The notes below the pieces were generated by a model. The model was not told the origin of the DNA and made no database searches. It saw only the letters and a list, made by a program, of their open reading frames with translations. Both the position numbers and the translations under genes were made by a program. Shown in pieces: positions 17,118 through 27,598 of a DNA stretch of 49,966 bases. The DNA is from Saprospiraceae bacterium (lineage in GTDB: Bacteria; Bacteroidota; Bacteroidia; Chitinophagales; Saprospiraceae), in the NCBI GenBank assembly GCA_020850225.1, contig JADZFD010000038.1, forward strand, positions 1-49,966, given 5' to 3'. The number at the start of each line of letters is the position of its first letter. The stretch's first letter is position 1.

Positions 17118-17405
17118 TTATTCATTTTTTTTCCTTTCCATAATTTTTTCATAAGTCCTTTCATTCATACCCCATGCTATAAGGCTAAAGCCAAGAATAC
17201 CACCCAATATCATAGATATCAATTGGTTGAATGCCTGTGCAGAAAGAAAAATCTCAGAAAAAGATTGGTCTGAAAGGTTCCAGATATTCAAAATTATAAA
17301 AATTACAAATCCAAATAAAGGACCGTTGGTCAGGCCGTATATCCATCTTCCTCCCTTCCTTTGTCTTTCCCATCTATCTACAAATTTTCTGTCCTGATCG
17401 TGCAT
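17118..17405 (-). CDS. small membrane protein with two predicted TM helices
   Basis: This 95-residue protein has a charged, Arg-rich N-terminus (DRKFVDRWERQRKGG), two hydrophobic helices (about residues 28-43 and 60-80) and a basic C-terminal tail (ERTYEKIMERKKNE). It converges on tesB and is transcribed away from carA. A TAACTTTG box (17432-17425) sits just upstream of the ATG, supporting expression. I do not recognise the family. The pattern of positive ends with two helices suggests an inner-membrane hairpin with both termini in the cytoplasm. Confidence 0.6.
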   Translation of the reverse strand: MHDQDRKFVDRWERQRKGGRWIYGLTNGPLFGFVIFIILNIWNLSDQSFSEIFLSAQAFNQLISMILGGILGFSLIAWGMNERTYEKIMERKKNE

Positions 17406-17424
17406 ATTCCTGTTATTTTAGTAG

Positions 17425-17432
17425 CAAAGTTA
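17425..17432 (-). promoter_or_regulatory. -7 box of the small membrane protein gene
   Basis: TAACTTTG on the minus strand matches TAnnTTTG, about 20 bases before the ATG at 17405. No clear -33 element was found at the right spacing. Confidence 0.4.
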
Positions 17433-17542
17433 GTAGTTTAATTTGGATTAAAACATTTAATTTCAAAATTGATATTATCCCGATTATCAATGATTCTTAT
17501 CAATAACTTGTAATGTATAGTAATAAAATGGTAGATTAGCAT

Positions 17543-17550
17543 TATATTTG
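17543..17550 (+). promoter_or_regulatory. -7 box of the carA operon
   Basis: TATATTTG matches TAnnTTTG and lies 25 bases before the carA ATG at 17576. I did not find a TTTG at the expected -33 spacing. Confidence 0.45.
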
Positions 17551-17575
17551 CGGTCATATAGAATTGCAAAAATAC

Positions 17576-18691
17576 ATGGAGCATAATATCGACGACAAGG
17601 CAGTTGTATTGTTTGAAGACGGTAGTTTTTATGAAGGTAAGGCAGCTGGTAAAAAGGGTACATCATACGGAGAAGTTTGTATCAATACAGGCATGACCGG
17701 ATATCAGGAAACCTTTACTGATCCGTCCTATTACAAACAGGTATTACTTACCACACACATACATATCGGTAATTATGGTATTTCACAGTCTGACATGCAG
17801 TCTGACCGCGTTTATATGTCCGGATTAGTCTGCAAATCCTTTTCTGATGAATACAGCCGGAAAAAAGCAGACAACAATCTGCAGGATTTTCTTGAAAATC
17901 AGAATATAGTCTGTATCCATGATATAGATACCCGCGCCATAGCAAGAAATATCCGTGAGAAAGGATCGATGAACTGCATCATTTCTACCGAGATTACGGA
18001 TATAGAAGCGCTTAGAAAAACATTGGAACAAGCACCAAAATATACAGGTATTGAATTGTCAAGCGAAATTTCCAACAGACCATTCTATACAGTCGGTTCA
18101 GAAAATGCACCGGTTCGTCTGGCCATAATGGATTTTGGAATGAAAGCAAATATGCTTAAAAATTTTGTAGCAAGAGATTGTTATGTTGGTGTTTTTCCAG
18201 CTAAAACAAGAATTGAGGAATTAATGGAATTCACGCCGGATGGTTTTTTTCTCTCCAATGGTCCAGGAGATCCAGGAGCTATGGACTATGCTATAGAAAC
18301 AGTTCAAAAAATTATTGCTACCGGCAAACCAACATTAGGTATATGTCTGGGGCATCAGTTACTTGCTTTGGCCAATGGCATATCAACCTATAAGATGAAA
18401 AATGGCCATAGAGGCGTGAATCATCCCGTTATCAATCAGAAAACAGGAAAGTGTATCATTACCAGCCAGAATCACGGATATGCTGTAAGTGAAAAAGACA
18501 TACTGGAAAAATCTGATATAATAGAAGTAACCTATAGAAACCTGAATGACAATACAGTAGAAGGTATACAAATGAAAGGAAAGCCTGCGTTTTCTGTCCA
18601 GTACCACCCTGAGTCACATCCCGGTCCGAATGATTCAGTTTATATCTTTGATGAATTTATTGATTTGCTAAAACAAACCAAATACAATTAA
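17576..18691 (+). CDS. carA: carbamoyl-phosphate synthase small (glutaminase) subunit
   Basis: This subunit hydrolyses glutamine and passes ammonia to CarB for carbamoyl phosphate synthesis, which feeds arginine and pyrimidine pathways. The N-terminal CarA domain (GMTGYQETFTDPSYY) is followed by a class I glutamine amidotransferase domain. The nucleophile Cys is in GICLGHQLLA, and the His-Glu pair is in YHPESHPGP. An in-frame TTG at 17564 could extend the protein by four residues, but the ATG at 17576 is the natural start. The length of 371 residues is normal. carB is not in the window. The gene is followed 6 bp later by eno, indicating co-transcription. Confidence 0.96.
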   Translation: MEHNIDDKAVVLFEDGSFYEGKAAGKKGTSYGEVCINTGMTGYQETFTDPSYYKQVLLTTHIHIGNYGISQSDMQSDRVYMSGLVCKSFSDEYSRKKADNNLQDFLENQNIVCIHDIDTRAIARNIREKGSMNCIISTEITDIEALRKTLEQAPKYTGIELSSEISNRPFYTVGSENAPVRLAIMDFGMKANMLKNFVARDCYVGVFPAKTRIEELMEFTPDGFFLSNGPGDPGAMDYAIETVQKIIATGKPTLGICLGHQLLALANGISTYKMKNGHRGVNHPVINQKTGKCIITSQNHGYAVSEKDILEKSDIIEVTYRNLNDNTVEGIQMKGKPAFSVQYHPESHPGPNDSVYIFDEFIDLLKQTKYN

Positions 18692-19981
<1,290 letters not shown>

Positions 19982-20059
19982 TTTTAAAGATTGATAAATA
20001 AATTTAAATATACTGGTCTCAACTACACTTTTTTTATTCATTGTTAAAAGTAACAAAAT

Positions 20060-20386
20060 ATGTCCAAAAATAAGAAAATCATACAGGAACTCGCATCCAT
20101 ACTCGGTATATCCGGCAACTGGATCAACAAGTATACTGTCGTAACCGTATTTTTTATCGTGTGGGTTATGTTTTTTGATGAGCACAATGTTTTTGCAATT
20201 CAAAGAATCAAATCCAACATGGTTAAACTTGAGATGGAGAAAAAAGCACTGAACGATGAAATCGCTCAGTCACTAAAGGATATCGAAGATCTTAAAAACA
20301 ATCAGGAGAAATTTGCAAGAGAAAAACACCTGATGCATCTGGATAATGAGGAGATAATATTAATAGAACAAAAAAATAAAAAATAA
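20060..20386 (+). CDS. septum formation initiator family protein (FtsB/DivIC-like)
   Basis: This 108-residue bitopic membrane protein has a short cytoplasmic N-terminus, one TM helix (about 28-45, VVTVFFIVWVMFF) and a periplasmic coiled coil (about 50-95, rich in K/E heptads such as RIKSNMVKLEMEKKALNDE). This is the standard FtsB/DivIC build, in which the coiled coil links FtsL and FtsQ in the divisome. Placement directly after eno is a common arrangement in bacteria. sucD begins 9 bp downstream. Confidence 0.85.
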   Translation: MSKNKKIIQELASILGISGNWINKYTVVTVFFIVWVMFFDEHNVFAIQRIKSNMVKLEMEKKALNDEIAQSLKDIEDLKNNQEKFAREKHLMHLDNEEIILIEQKNKK

Positions 20387-20395
20387 TAATCGGAA

Positions 20396-21271
20396 ATGAG
20401 TGTTTTAGTCAATAAGGATTCAAAAATTATAGTACAGGGCTTCACTGGAAAAGAAGGAACTTTCCATGCAGAACAAATGATTGAGTATGGTACCAATATT
20501 GTCGGTGGAGTAACTCCGGGCAAAGGAGGTACACAACATTTGGACAAACCTGTTTTCAACTCTGTAAAAGAGGCTGTTGAAAAAGCCGGAGCTAACACGT
20601 CTATCATATTTGTACCACCCGGATTTGCAGCAGATGCAATTATGGAAGCTGCTGAAGCCGGCATAAAAGTAATCATCTGTATAACGGAAGGTATTCCTGT
20701 TCAGGACATGGTCGTAACCAAGGCCTATATCGAAAAATTTGATTGTACCCTAATCGGGCCAAACTGTCCTGGCGTAATTACCCCGGATGAAGCAAAGGTT
20801 GGAATCATGCCGGGTTTCGTATTTAAGAAGGGAAGAATAGGTGTCGTTTCCAAATCTGGAACACTTACGTATGAAGCAGCGGATCAAATCGTTAAAGCCG
20901 GATTAGGTGTATCCACTGCCATAGGAATAGGTGGAGATCCTATAATCGGAACTTCTACCAAAGATGCTGTACAGCTACTGATGGAAGACCCGGAAACAGA
21001 CGGTATCGTCATGATTGGTGAAATCGGTGGTAACTATGAAGCCATAGCTTCTAAATATATTCAGGAAACAGGCAACAAAAAACCTGTAGTAGGTTTTATA
21101 GCCGGACAAACAGCACCCAAAGGACGTACGATGGGTCATGCCGGAGCGATAGTAGGCGGTCACGACGACACTGCGGAAGCCAAAATGGAAATCATGGCAT
21201 CCTGTGGTATTCATGTCGTAAAAAGTCCGGCTGAGATTGGAATAACCATGGCCCGGGTATTAAAAAAATAA
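20396..21271 (+). CDS. sucD: succinyl-CoA ligase alpha subunit
   Basis: This TCA-cycle subunit binds CoA and carries the phosphohistidine intermediate of succinyl-CoA synthetase. The N-terminal CoA-binding Rossmann domain shows GFTGKEGTFHAEQMIEYGT. SKSGTLTYEA follows, and the active-site His is in MGHAGAIVGGHDDTAEAK. The length of 291 residues is typical. The beta subunit gene sucC is not in the window. The gene is the last of the carA-eno-ftsB-like-sucD cluster and is closed by a strong hairpin. Confidence 0.97.
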   Translation: MSVLVNKDSKIIVQGFTGKEGTFHAEQMIEYGTNIVGGVTPGKGGTQHLDKPVFNSVKEAVEKAGANTSIIFVPPGFAADAIMEAAEAGIKVIICITEGIPVQDMVVTKAYIEKFDCTLIGPNCPGVITPDEAKVGIMPGFVFKKGRIGVVSKSGTLTYEAADQIVKAGLGVSTAIGIGGDPIIGTSTKDAVQLLMEDPETDGIVMIGEIGGNYEAIASKYIQETGNKKPVVGFIAGQTAPKGRTMGHAGAIVGGHDDTAEAKMEIMASCGIHVVKSPAEIGITMARVLKK

Positions 21272-21306
21272 ACATCGGATTAATTATTCATCCGTTGTAT
21301 AATCAT

Positions 21307-21349
21307 ACAAAACAGCAGTTTTGAGATCACTTCAGAACTGCTGTTTTGT
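21307..21349 (+). terminator. terminator hairpin after sucD
   Basis: The arms ACAAAACAGCAGTT (21307-21320) and AACTGCTGTTTTGT (21336-21349) form a perfect 14-bp stem with a 15-base loop. The T-rich stretch is inside the 3' arm and the tail is weak, so termination efficiency is uncertain. Confidence 0.7.
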
Positions 21350-21413
21350 AAAATTCAACATTATTCAGAATTTATAATAAGTACATTTACACTACTAACA
21401 ACACGAAATCTGA

Positions 21414-21443
21414 TTTTGAATGATTTGAAATACTTTATCTTTG
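21414..21443 (+). promoter_or_regulatory. promoter of nadC
   Basis: TTTTG (21414-21418), a 17-bp spacer and TATCTTTG (21436-21443) lie 28 bases before the nadC ATG and match the Bacteroidota consensus at its short-spacer end. Confidence 0.6.
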
Positions 21444-21471
21444 TATTTTTTAAGTAAAAACATACTCATAA

Positions 21472-22326
21472 ATGTATCCAATTGATCAGGATTTATTACA
21501 AAAATTTATCATAGATGCCCTGTATGAAGATGTACATGAAGGCGACCATACATCTCTTGCCTGTATTCCTGCTGATAGTCGCAGTAGAGCACGCCTGCTT
21601 GTCAAAGGTGAAGGTGTCATTGCGGGTATAGCCTTTGCTGAAGCAGTATTCAAACACCTCGACCCTACTGCTTCCATTGATATTCGTATCCAGGATGGTC
21701 AGGATGTGCAATACGGAGACGAAGCCTTCTATGTCGAATGCAATTCAAGAGCACTGCTAACAGGTGAACGCCTCGTCCTCAACACCATGCAGCGGCTCAG
21801 CGGTGTAGCAACATTGAGTTCCAGATTTGCCTTTGAAGTCGAAGGGTTGCCTGTCAAAATTCTAGATACCCGGAAGACAACTCCTTTGATGCGGTTTTTA
21901 GAAAAATGGGCAGTCAAAACAGGAGGATGTGACAATTACAGAACAGGACTCTATGACTGGATAATGATCAAGGACAATCATGTGGATGCCTGTGGGTCCA
22001 TCACCAAAGCCATAGACAAGGTACATGAATATCTTGCCGATAACCATCTGGATTTGGGCATTACCATCGAAGTACGTAATCTGGTAGAATTGCAGGAGGT
22101 ATTGGATCGCGGAGGTATAACGAGGATTATGCTTGACAATTTTGAATTACCCATCATGTCTGAAGCTGTAGCACACATCAACGGCAGATTTGAAACAGAA
22201 GCTTCGGGTGGTGTAACACTCAATACTGTACGCAAAATAGCCGAAACAGGCGTCAATTACATCTCGGTAGGTGCACTGACACACTCTGCAGGTACTATGG
22301 ATCTAAGTTTGAAGGTAATCAAATAA
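21472..22326 (+). CDS. nadC: nicotinate-nucleotide diphosphorylase (carboxylating), quinolinate phosphoribosyltransferase
   Basis: The enzyme converts quinolinate and PRPP to nicotinate mononucleotide, CO2 and pyrophosphate in de novo NAD synthesis. Diagnostic segments are GDHTSLACIP near the N-terminus, RLSGVATLS, the substrate-binding KILDTRKTTPLMR, GGCDNYRTGLYDWIMIKDNH, and the C-terminal barrel EASGGVTLNTV and YISVGALTHS. The length of 284 residues fits. nadA and nadB are not in the window. An unknown gene starts 5 bp downstream and probably shares the transcript. Confidence 0.97.
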   Translation: MYPIDQDLLQKFIIDALYEDVHEGDHTSLACIPADSRSRARLLVKGEGVIAGIAFAEAVFKHLDPTASIDIRIQDGQDVQYGDEAFYVECNSRALLTGERLVLNTMQRLSGVATLSSRFAFEVEGLPVKILDTRKTTPLMRFLEKWAVKTGGCDNYRTGLYDWIMIKDNHVDACGSITKAIDKVHEYLADNHLDLGITIEVRNLVELQEVLDRGGITRIMLDNFELPIMSEAVAHINGRFETEASGGVTLNTVRKIAETGVNYISVGALTHSAGTMDLSLKVIK

Positions 22327-22331
22327 TCTGA

Positions 22332-22814
22332 ATGAAGAAGTCAGACCAAATTTTGCATTACTTTCCTGAGGTATCACTTCCGGTTATCGTTTCAGACGAA
22401 TATCAGTCTGAATACGAAAACAATAACGATCCTTTTCCTCAGTCATTTATTGATGAAATCATACTGGAATGGGAAAAAGAAATTGATGAATTTACAGAGT
22501 TTATTCCTTGTTTTAAAATACCAAAACAAGAGAAGTTTTATGCCGTGGTATATCTAAAATTGGGATTGCTCCAATATGATTTTGTCATGGTAACGGTAGA
22601 TCATAACGGTCAGCTAATCAGTAAAAAATCCATTGCCAGCACCCTTGTTGAAGGTAACACTATCAAAAAATCAGTCGCAAGTATCGAAACAGATTTAATT
22701 ATAAACATTATAGCAGGACAAACTACAGGTAGTGTAGATTATGACGCCAGTTTATCCAGGACATTCTCTATGGAAATAATGCCCTCGGGTGAAATCATAT
22801 TCAATATGGATTAA
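22332..22814 (+). CDS. hypothetical protein downstream of nadC
   Basis: This 160-residue protein has no signal peptide or membrane segment and is acidic. It appears as a short N-terminal region (FPEVSLPVIVSDEY), a helical stretch (SFIDEIILEWEKEIDEF), then alternating beta strands (FYAVVYLKLGLLQYDFVMVTVDHNG) and a C-terminal strand region. I do not recognise the family. It begins 5 bp after nadC, so it is almost certainly translated from the same message. Codon use resembles the neighbours. A cytoplasmic alpha/beta protein of unknown role is the most that can be said. Confidence 0.75.
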   Translation: MKKSDQILHYFPEVSLPVIVSDEYQSEYENNNDPFPQSFIDEIILEWEKEIDEFTEFIPCFKIPKQEKFYAVVYLKLGLLQYDFVMVTVDHNGQLISKKSIASTLVEGNTIKKSVASIETDLIINIIAGQTTGSVDYDASLSRTFSMEIMPSGEIIFNMD

Positions 22815-22957
22815 AAGTAAATCAATCTGAGCTATCTGAAACTTACAGAAAAATGAAAATTGCGATTCCGTAGAAACATTATTAAAATATACTTGCAGTA
22901 AAGATAGTTATTTATCACGGCGTTAAAGCAGGAAAATACTTTATTCCCGATCAGATA

Positions 22958-25252
22958 ATGAGAAGAAGAACACTTTTACTTTACATATTCTTATCCATAA
23001 CACTGCTTTTTATTATATTTCCCTTACCTGATCAGGAACCGGCATACAGCAAACAGTTATATGGAGATGACAACCAGTTGCTATCAGCTGTAGTATCTTC
23101 AGAGCAACAATGGTGTTTTCCTGTTGATGATACTATACCCGAACATCTCAAAACATGTATCATTCTGTATGAAGATGCTTATATTGGATATCATCCCGGT
23201 ATCAATCCTGTATCGATATTAAAATCATTTTACACGAATTATAAATCAGGCCGTACCGTCAGGGGAGCCAGCACGCTCGCCATGCAGGTAATGCGTATGA
23301 AAAATAAAAATTCAGTACGTTCCTGGTCAAATAAAATCTGGGAGGCACTCTCGGCTATCAAATTCAGCCTGATCAACAAGGATGAAAATATCATCATAGA
23401 ATGGTGCAGGATAGCACCATTCGGTGGCAATACTATCGGAATAAAGGCTGCTGCTCTGAGATATTTCAATAGACCTCTTGATAAATTATCCTGGTCTGAA
23501 TATGCATTACTTACCGTCATGCCTAATGGGCCATCTACAGCTAATCTCACCAAAAACAGGAACAAACTCAAACAAAAAAGGAATCAACTGCTACAAAAAC
23601 TACATCAGAAGGGATATTTTGACAGTGAAACATTGCAACTCTATACAGATGAGGACCTGCCTGTCATCCTTCAGGACATACCACAGCATGCATATCACCT
23701 GTTGCGGTATTTGTCTGCAAATAATCCGGGCACCAATGTTTTTTATACCACGGTAAAATCAGATATCCAACTGAATACAGAAGAGTTGGTTAATCGGGAA
23801 GCCTCTTTTCTTCAAATCGACGATATCAACAACCTGGCAGCCGTCATACTCGATGTACAAACCAACCAATTGGTTGCCTACCATGGTAATATAAGAAATT
23901 CCAAAGGTAAGTTCTCTTACGTGGATATAGCTCAGTCGGCACGCAGTTACGGCAGCTTGCTCAAGCCATTTCTCTACGCATATGCCTTGGATAGAGGTGA
24001 ATTACTGCCTTATGAACTGGTAGCTGACATTCCCACAGCTATCGGAGATTTTCAACCCCGTAATTTTGACAGAAAATACAGAGGTGCTGTACCTTTTAAT
24101 GATATGTTATTACTTTCGCTCAATGTACCTGCCGTCAGAGTCCTCAACTACGTAGGTTTACAGGGTTTTTACAGTTTGATACAGCAATTGCAATTATCAT
24201 ATTTAAACAAAGGTGCCGAACATTACGGACTGAGTATTATTTTGGGAGGCGGCGAGTCTTCTCTATGGGATTTAAGCAGAATCTACAAGGGTTTAGCCCA
24301 AAACTATTTGGGTTTGGCAAATCCTTACGGACCTGTCAGAATTTTAAAAAATACAGCATCAAAAAAGACCAATACAGAAGTTCTTTTTTCACCTTTTGCT
24401 ATAGACTATACGGTAAATACCATGTCTGATCTTACAAGGCCCCGTGAAGAAAAATCGTGGGATCTCTACGAAAATGATTATAAAATAGCCTGGAAAACTG
24501 GCACGAGCTATGGTCATAAAGATGCCTGGAGTGTGGGTTTTAACGGTAAATATGTCGTGGGTGTCTGGGTGGGAAATGAAAGTGGTGAAGGTAGGTTTAA
24601 TCTAACAGGAATCAGCAAGGCATCACCCATTATGTTCAAAATATTCAATATTTTGCCTGATAATGCCTGGTTTGGATCAAAACCCGTTTATCCAAAAAAA
24701 GAAATAATATCCGTATGTAAGGAGTCCGGCAAATTGGCAGGGCTGCTCTGTCAGCATAAGATGCAGCTAAACATCGGACAAATTTCTCAAAAATTAATGC
24801 CCTGTACCTATCACATTGAAGTACCGCTGGATAGAAATGGACAGGCCTTACCTGAATTCTGCAAGGACCTTGCCGTATCCAGACAAACATACTTTGTACT
24901 TCCATCCTTTATGGAATATTATTACAGGGAAGGACATCCGGGATACAAAAGTTTGCCTGAATACAATCCCGATTGTATCCGCGATGATCAGCCATTAAAA
25001 ATAATTTATCCTGCTGAAAATGTTAAAATCTTCCTTCCGAAGTCTACCGATGTTCAGGAAAATCAAGTCATCCTGAATGCCTATCACAGAGACAAGGAAG
25101 GTATACTCTATTGGTTTATCAATGACAGGTATGCCGGAACAACCCGAAACGGGAAACACGAGTTACCTTTCAAAGGTACCAGAGGTCAGTACGTAGTTCA
25201 GATAACGGATCAGTACGGAAACAGTGATAAAATAAAATTCGAAATACTGTAA
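22958..25252 (+). CDS. pbpC: penicillin-binding protein 1C (bifunctional glycosyltransferase/transpeptidase)
   Basis: This 764-residue class A PBP polymerises and may crosslink peptidoglycan. One N-terminal TM helix is at about 5-22. The GT51 domain has the catalytic Glu in YEDAYIGYHPGINP (about residue 71) and RGASTLAMQVMRM (about 101). The transpeptidase domain has SxxK in YGSLLKPF (about 331), SxN in LSLNVPAV and KTG in AWKTGTSYGHKDAW (about 513). The C-terminal PBP1C-specific beta domain ends YVVQITDQYGNSDKI. The SARSYGSLLKP context matches E. coli PbpC. The alpha-2-macroglobulin gene that often accompanies pbpC is not adjacent. Confidence 0.95.
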   Translation: MRRRTLLLYIFLSITLLFIIFPLPDQEPAYSKQLYGDDNQLLSAVVSSEQQWCFPVDDTIPEHLKTCIILYEDAYIGYHPGINPVSILKSFYTNYKSGRTVRGASTLAMQVMRMKNKNSVRSWSNKIWEALSAIKFSLINKDENIIIEWCRIAPFGGNTIGIKAAALRYFNRPLDKLSWSEYALLTVMPNGPSTANLTKNRNKLKQKRNQLLQKLHQKGYFDSETLQLYTDEDLPVILQDIPQHAYHLLRYLSANNPGTNVFYTTVKSDIQLNTEELVNREASFLQIDDINNLAAVILDVQTNQLVAYHGNIRNSKGKFSYVDIAQSARSYGSLLKPFLYAYALDRGELLPYELVADIPTAIGDFQPRNFDRKYRGAVPFNDMLLLSLNVPAVRVLNYVGLQGFYSLIQQLQLSYLNKGAEHYGLSIILGGGESSLWDLSRIYKGLAQNYLGLANPYGPVRILKNTASKKTNTEVLFSPFAIDYTVNTMSDLTRPREEKSWDLYENDYKIAWKTGTSYGHKDAWSVGFNGKYVVGVWVGNESGEGRFNLTGISKASPIMFKIFNILPDNAWFGSKPVYPKKEIISVCKESGKLAGLLCQHKMQLNIGQISQKLMPCTYHIEVPLDRNGQALPEFCKDLAVSRQTYFVLPSFMEYYYREGHPGYKSLPEYNPDCIRDDQPLKIIYPAENVKIFLPKSTDVQENQVILNAYHRDKEGILYWFINDRYAGTTRNGKHELPFKGTRGQYVVQITDQYGNSDKIKFEIL

Positions 25253-25289
25253 AACAGGATTTCTGTATTATACCGGTAAGTATATATTC

Positions 25290-27362
25290 TTACTTTATTC
25301 TGTCAATCATGAACATAAGCAATTCATAAGCAGCATCTGCAATAATTGTTCCTGGTCCAAAAACAGCTGCAACGCCCTGTTCAAAGAGGTATGTGTAATC
25401 CTGAGCCGGTATGACACCGCCGACTACAACCATTATATCTTCCCGACCTATCTTTTTTAATGCTTCCATAGTTTGAGGTACAAGTGTCTTATGCCCTGCT
25501 GCCAGGGATGATATACCCAGGATATGAACATCGTTTTCAGCTGCCTGCCTTGCAGCTTCTTCAGGTGTCTGAAAAAGTGGCCCCATATCCACATCAAATC
25601 CCAGATCTGCAAAACTGGTAGCAATCACCTTAGCACCTCTGTCATGTCCATCCTGACCCAGTTTGGCAACCATGATACGTGGCCTTCTTCCTTCGAGCGC
25701 TGCAAAGCGGTCCGAAAGCTGAAGTGCTTCTTTAAATTTCTCGTTCATACTGATTTCTTTGGCATAAACACCTGTGATCGTTCTATTGGTTGCTGTAAAG
25801 CGTCCGAATACTTTTTCCATAGCCAATGATATTTCACCCAATGTAGCCCTTAACCGGGCTGCTTCAACAGCAGCTTCGAGCAAATTACCTTCACCATTTA
25901 CAGCAATTTCTGTCAACCTGTCTAAAGCGGCTTGTACTTTATTGTTATCTCTGACTGACTTAATAAGTGCAATGGATGCTACCTGTTCTTTCCTAACCTG
26001 TGAATTGTCAACTACCAGGATATCCAATTCCGGCTCTTCGTCTCTCTGGTTAAAATTAACACCTATAATCCGTTCATTACCACTGTCTATTCTGGCTTGT
26101 TTGGCAGCTGCAGCTTCTTCAATCCGCATTTTCGGAATACCCATTTCTATTGCTCTTGCCATTCCACCCATCGATTCTATCTCCTGTATGTGTTCCCACG
26201 CTTTATCCGCCAGTTGCTGTGTCAGCGCTTCTACATAATACGAACCACCCATAGGATCAATGGATGATGTAATACGCGTATCCTTTTGCAAATAAATTTG
26301 TGTGTCTCTCGCTATTTTAGCAGAAAAATCCGTCGGAAGCGCTATCGCCTCGTCAAGCGAATTGGTATGCAGGGATTGTGTCCCTCCGAATACAGCAGCC
26401 ATAGCTTCAATACATGTACGTGCTATGTTGTTGAAAGGATCCTGTGCCGTCAGGCTGTAACCGGAAGTCTGGCAATGGGTACGCAATGCCAGTGTTTTGT
26501 CATTCCTGGCACCCAATTCTTTAACGACCTTTGCCCATAACAATCTGCCCGCTCTCATCTTGGCAATTTCCATAAAGAAGTTCATACCTATACCCCAGAA
26601 AAATGAAAATCTAGGAACAAAATCATCTATATTCAAACCTGCATCAAGTCCTGCACGGATATACTCCATCCCATCGGCTATAGTATACGCCAGTTCCAGA
26701 TCTGCCGGCGCTCCAGCCTCGTGCATATGATATCCACTTATGGAAATACTGTTGAATTTGGGCATATTGGCTGCCGTATAGGCAAAAATATCAGATATAA
26801 TCCTCATTGAAGGCAAAGGTGGATAGATGTAGGTATTTCTAACCATAAATTCCTTCAGGATGTCGTTTTGAATCGTACCTGTCAACGCTGATAAAGATAC
26901 ACCCTGCTCCTGTGCCGCAACTATATAAAAAGCCAGTATCGGTATCACAGCACCATTCATTGTCATTGAAACAGACATCTGATCCAACGGTATACTGTCA
27001 AACAATATCTTCATATCTTCAACACTATCGATAGCAACTCCTGCCATACCAACATCGCCTGATACACGTGGATGATCAGAATCATAGCCCCTGTGTGTAG
27101 CCAGATCAAAGGCTACAGACAATCCCTTTTGACCGGCAGCAAGATTGCGTCTGTAAAATGCATTACTGTCCTTAGCTGTAGAAAAACCGGCATACTGGCG
27201 AATCGTCCAGGGGGAAACCATATACATAGTACTGTACGGGCCTCGTAAAAACGGCGGCATTCCGGCCTGAAAACCTATGTGCTTACAGTCTGAAACATCT
27301 TCCGCATTATAAAACGTTTTCAGTTGTATACCCTCAGGTGTTTTAAGTTTTGGTTCTTGCAT
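25290..27362 (-). CDS. scpA: methylmalonyl-CoA mutase large (cobalamin-binding) subunit
   Basis: This B12-dependent enzyme interconverts methylmalonyl-CoA and succinyl-CoA in propionate and odd-chain metabolism. The catalytic TIM barrel opens with [11 protein letters not shown] and includes the substrate-binding region around [12 protein letters not shown]. The C-terminal B12-binding Rossmann domain contains [18 protein letters not shown] (about residue 570), with the His that ligates cobalt, and [12 protein letters not shown]. The longer frame starts at 27422, but the ATG at 27362 (MQEPKLKT) is the likely start because the 20 extra residues do not resemble the family. Small subunit, epimerase and MeaB genes are not in the window. 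Confidence 0.95.
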   Translation of the reverse strand: MQEPKLKTPEGIQLKTFYNAEDVSDCKHIGFQAGMPPFLRGPYSTMYMVSPWTIRQYAGFSTAKDSNAFYRRNLAAGQKGLSVAFDLATHRGYDSDHPRVSGDVGMAGVAIDSVEDMKILFDSIPLDQMSVSMTMNGAVIPILAFYIVAAQEQGVSLSALTGTIQNDILKEFMVRNTYIYPPLPSMRIISDIFAYTAANMPKFNSISISGYHMHEAGAPADLELAYTIADGMEYIRAGLDAGLNIDDFVPRFSFFWGIGMNFFMEIAKMRAGRLLWAKVVKELGARNDKTLALRTHCQTSGYSLTAQDPFNNIARTCIEAMAAVFGGTQSLHTNSLDEAIALPTDFSAKIARDTQIYLQKDTRITSSIDPMGGSYYVEALTQQLADKAWEHIQEIESMGGMARAIEMGIPKMRIEEAAAAKQARIDSGNERIIGVNFNQRDEEPELDILVVDNSQVRKEQVASIALIKSVRDNNKVQAALDRLTEIAVNGEGNLLEAAVEAARLRATLGEISLAMEKVFGRFTATNRTITGVYAKEISMNEKFKEALQLSDRFAALEGRRPRIMVAKLGQDGHDRGAKVIATSFADLGFDVDMGPLFQTPEEAARQAAENDVHILGISSLAAGHKTLVPQTMEALKKIGREDIMVVVGGVIPAQDYTYLFEQGVAAVFGPGTIIADAAYELLMFMIDRIK

Positions 27363-27559
27363 AGCGTATAATTTGCTGATATAACAGGATGTAAAGTTAG
27401 AAAGATGTTTTGCAACAGGCAAATTAAATGGTTTTATTTTAGTAGTTTATTTTAATGATGCAAAACCCGATTTATGAAAAAAAATATTATTCAATGTTAT
27501 TCTTACACAATACATACCTCAGAATTGCCATCAGATTCCGGATTTTACGTATTCTTTAG

Positions 27560-27567
27560 TACATTTG
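27560..27567 (+). promoter_or_regulatory. -7 box of the ABC-F gene
   Basis: TACATTTG matches TAnnTTTG and sits 31 bases before the ATG at 27599. No convincing -33 element was found. Confidence 0.4.
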
Positions 27568-27598
27568 TGCTTTCTTATGATTTAATCAATAAACCTGT

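Noticed and set aside
17091-17273. A 60-codon plus-strand frame after tesB.
   Set aside because: It is opposite the small membrane protein gene, which has better composition and a -7 box.
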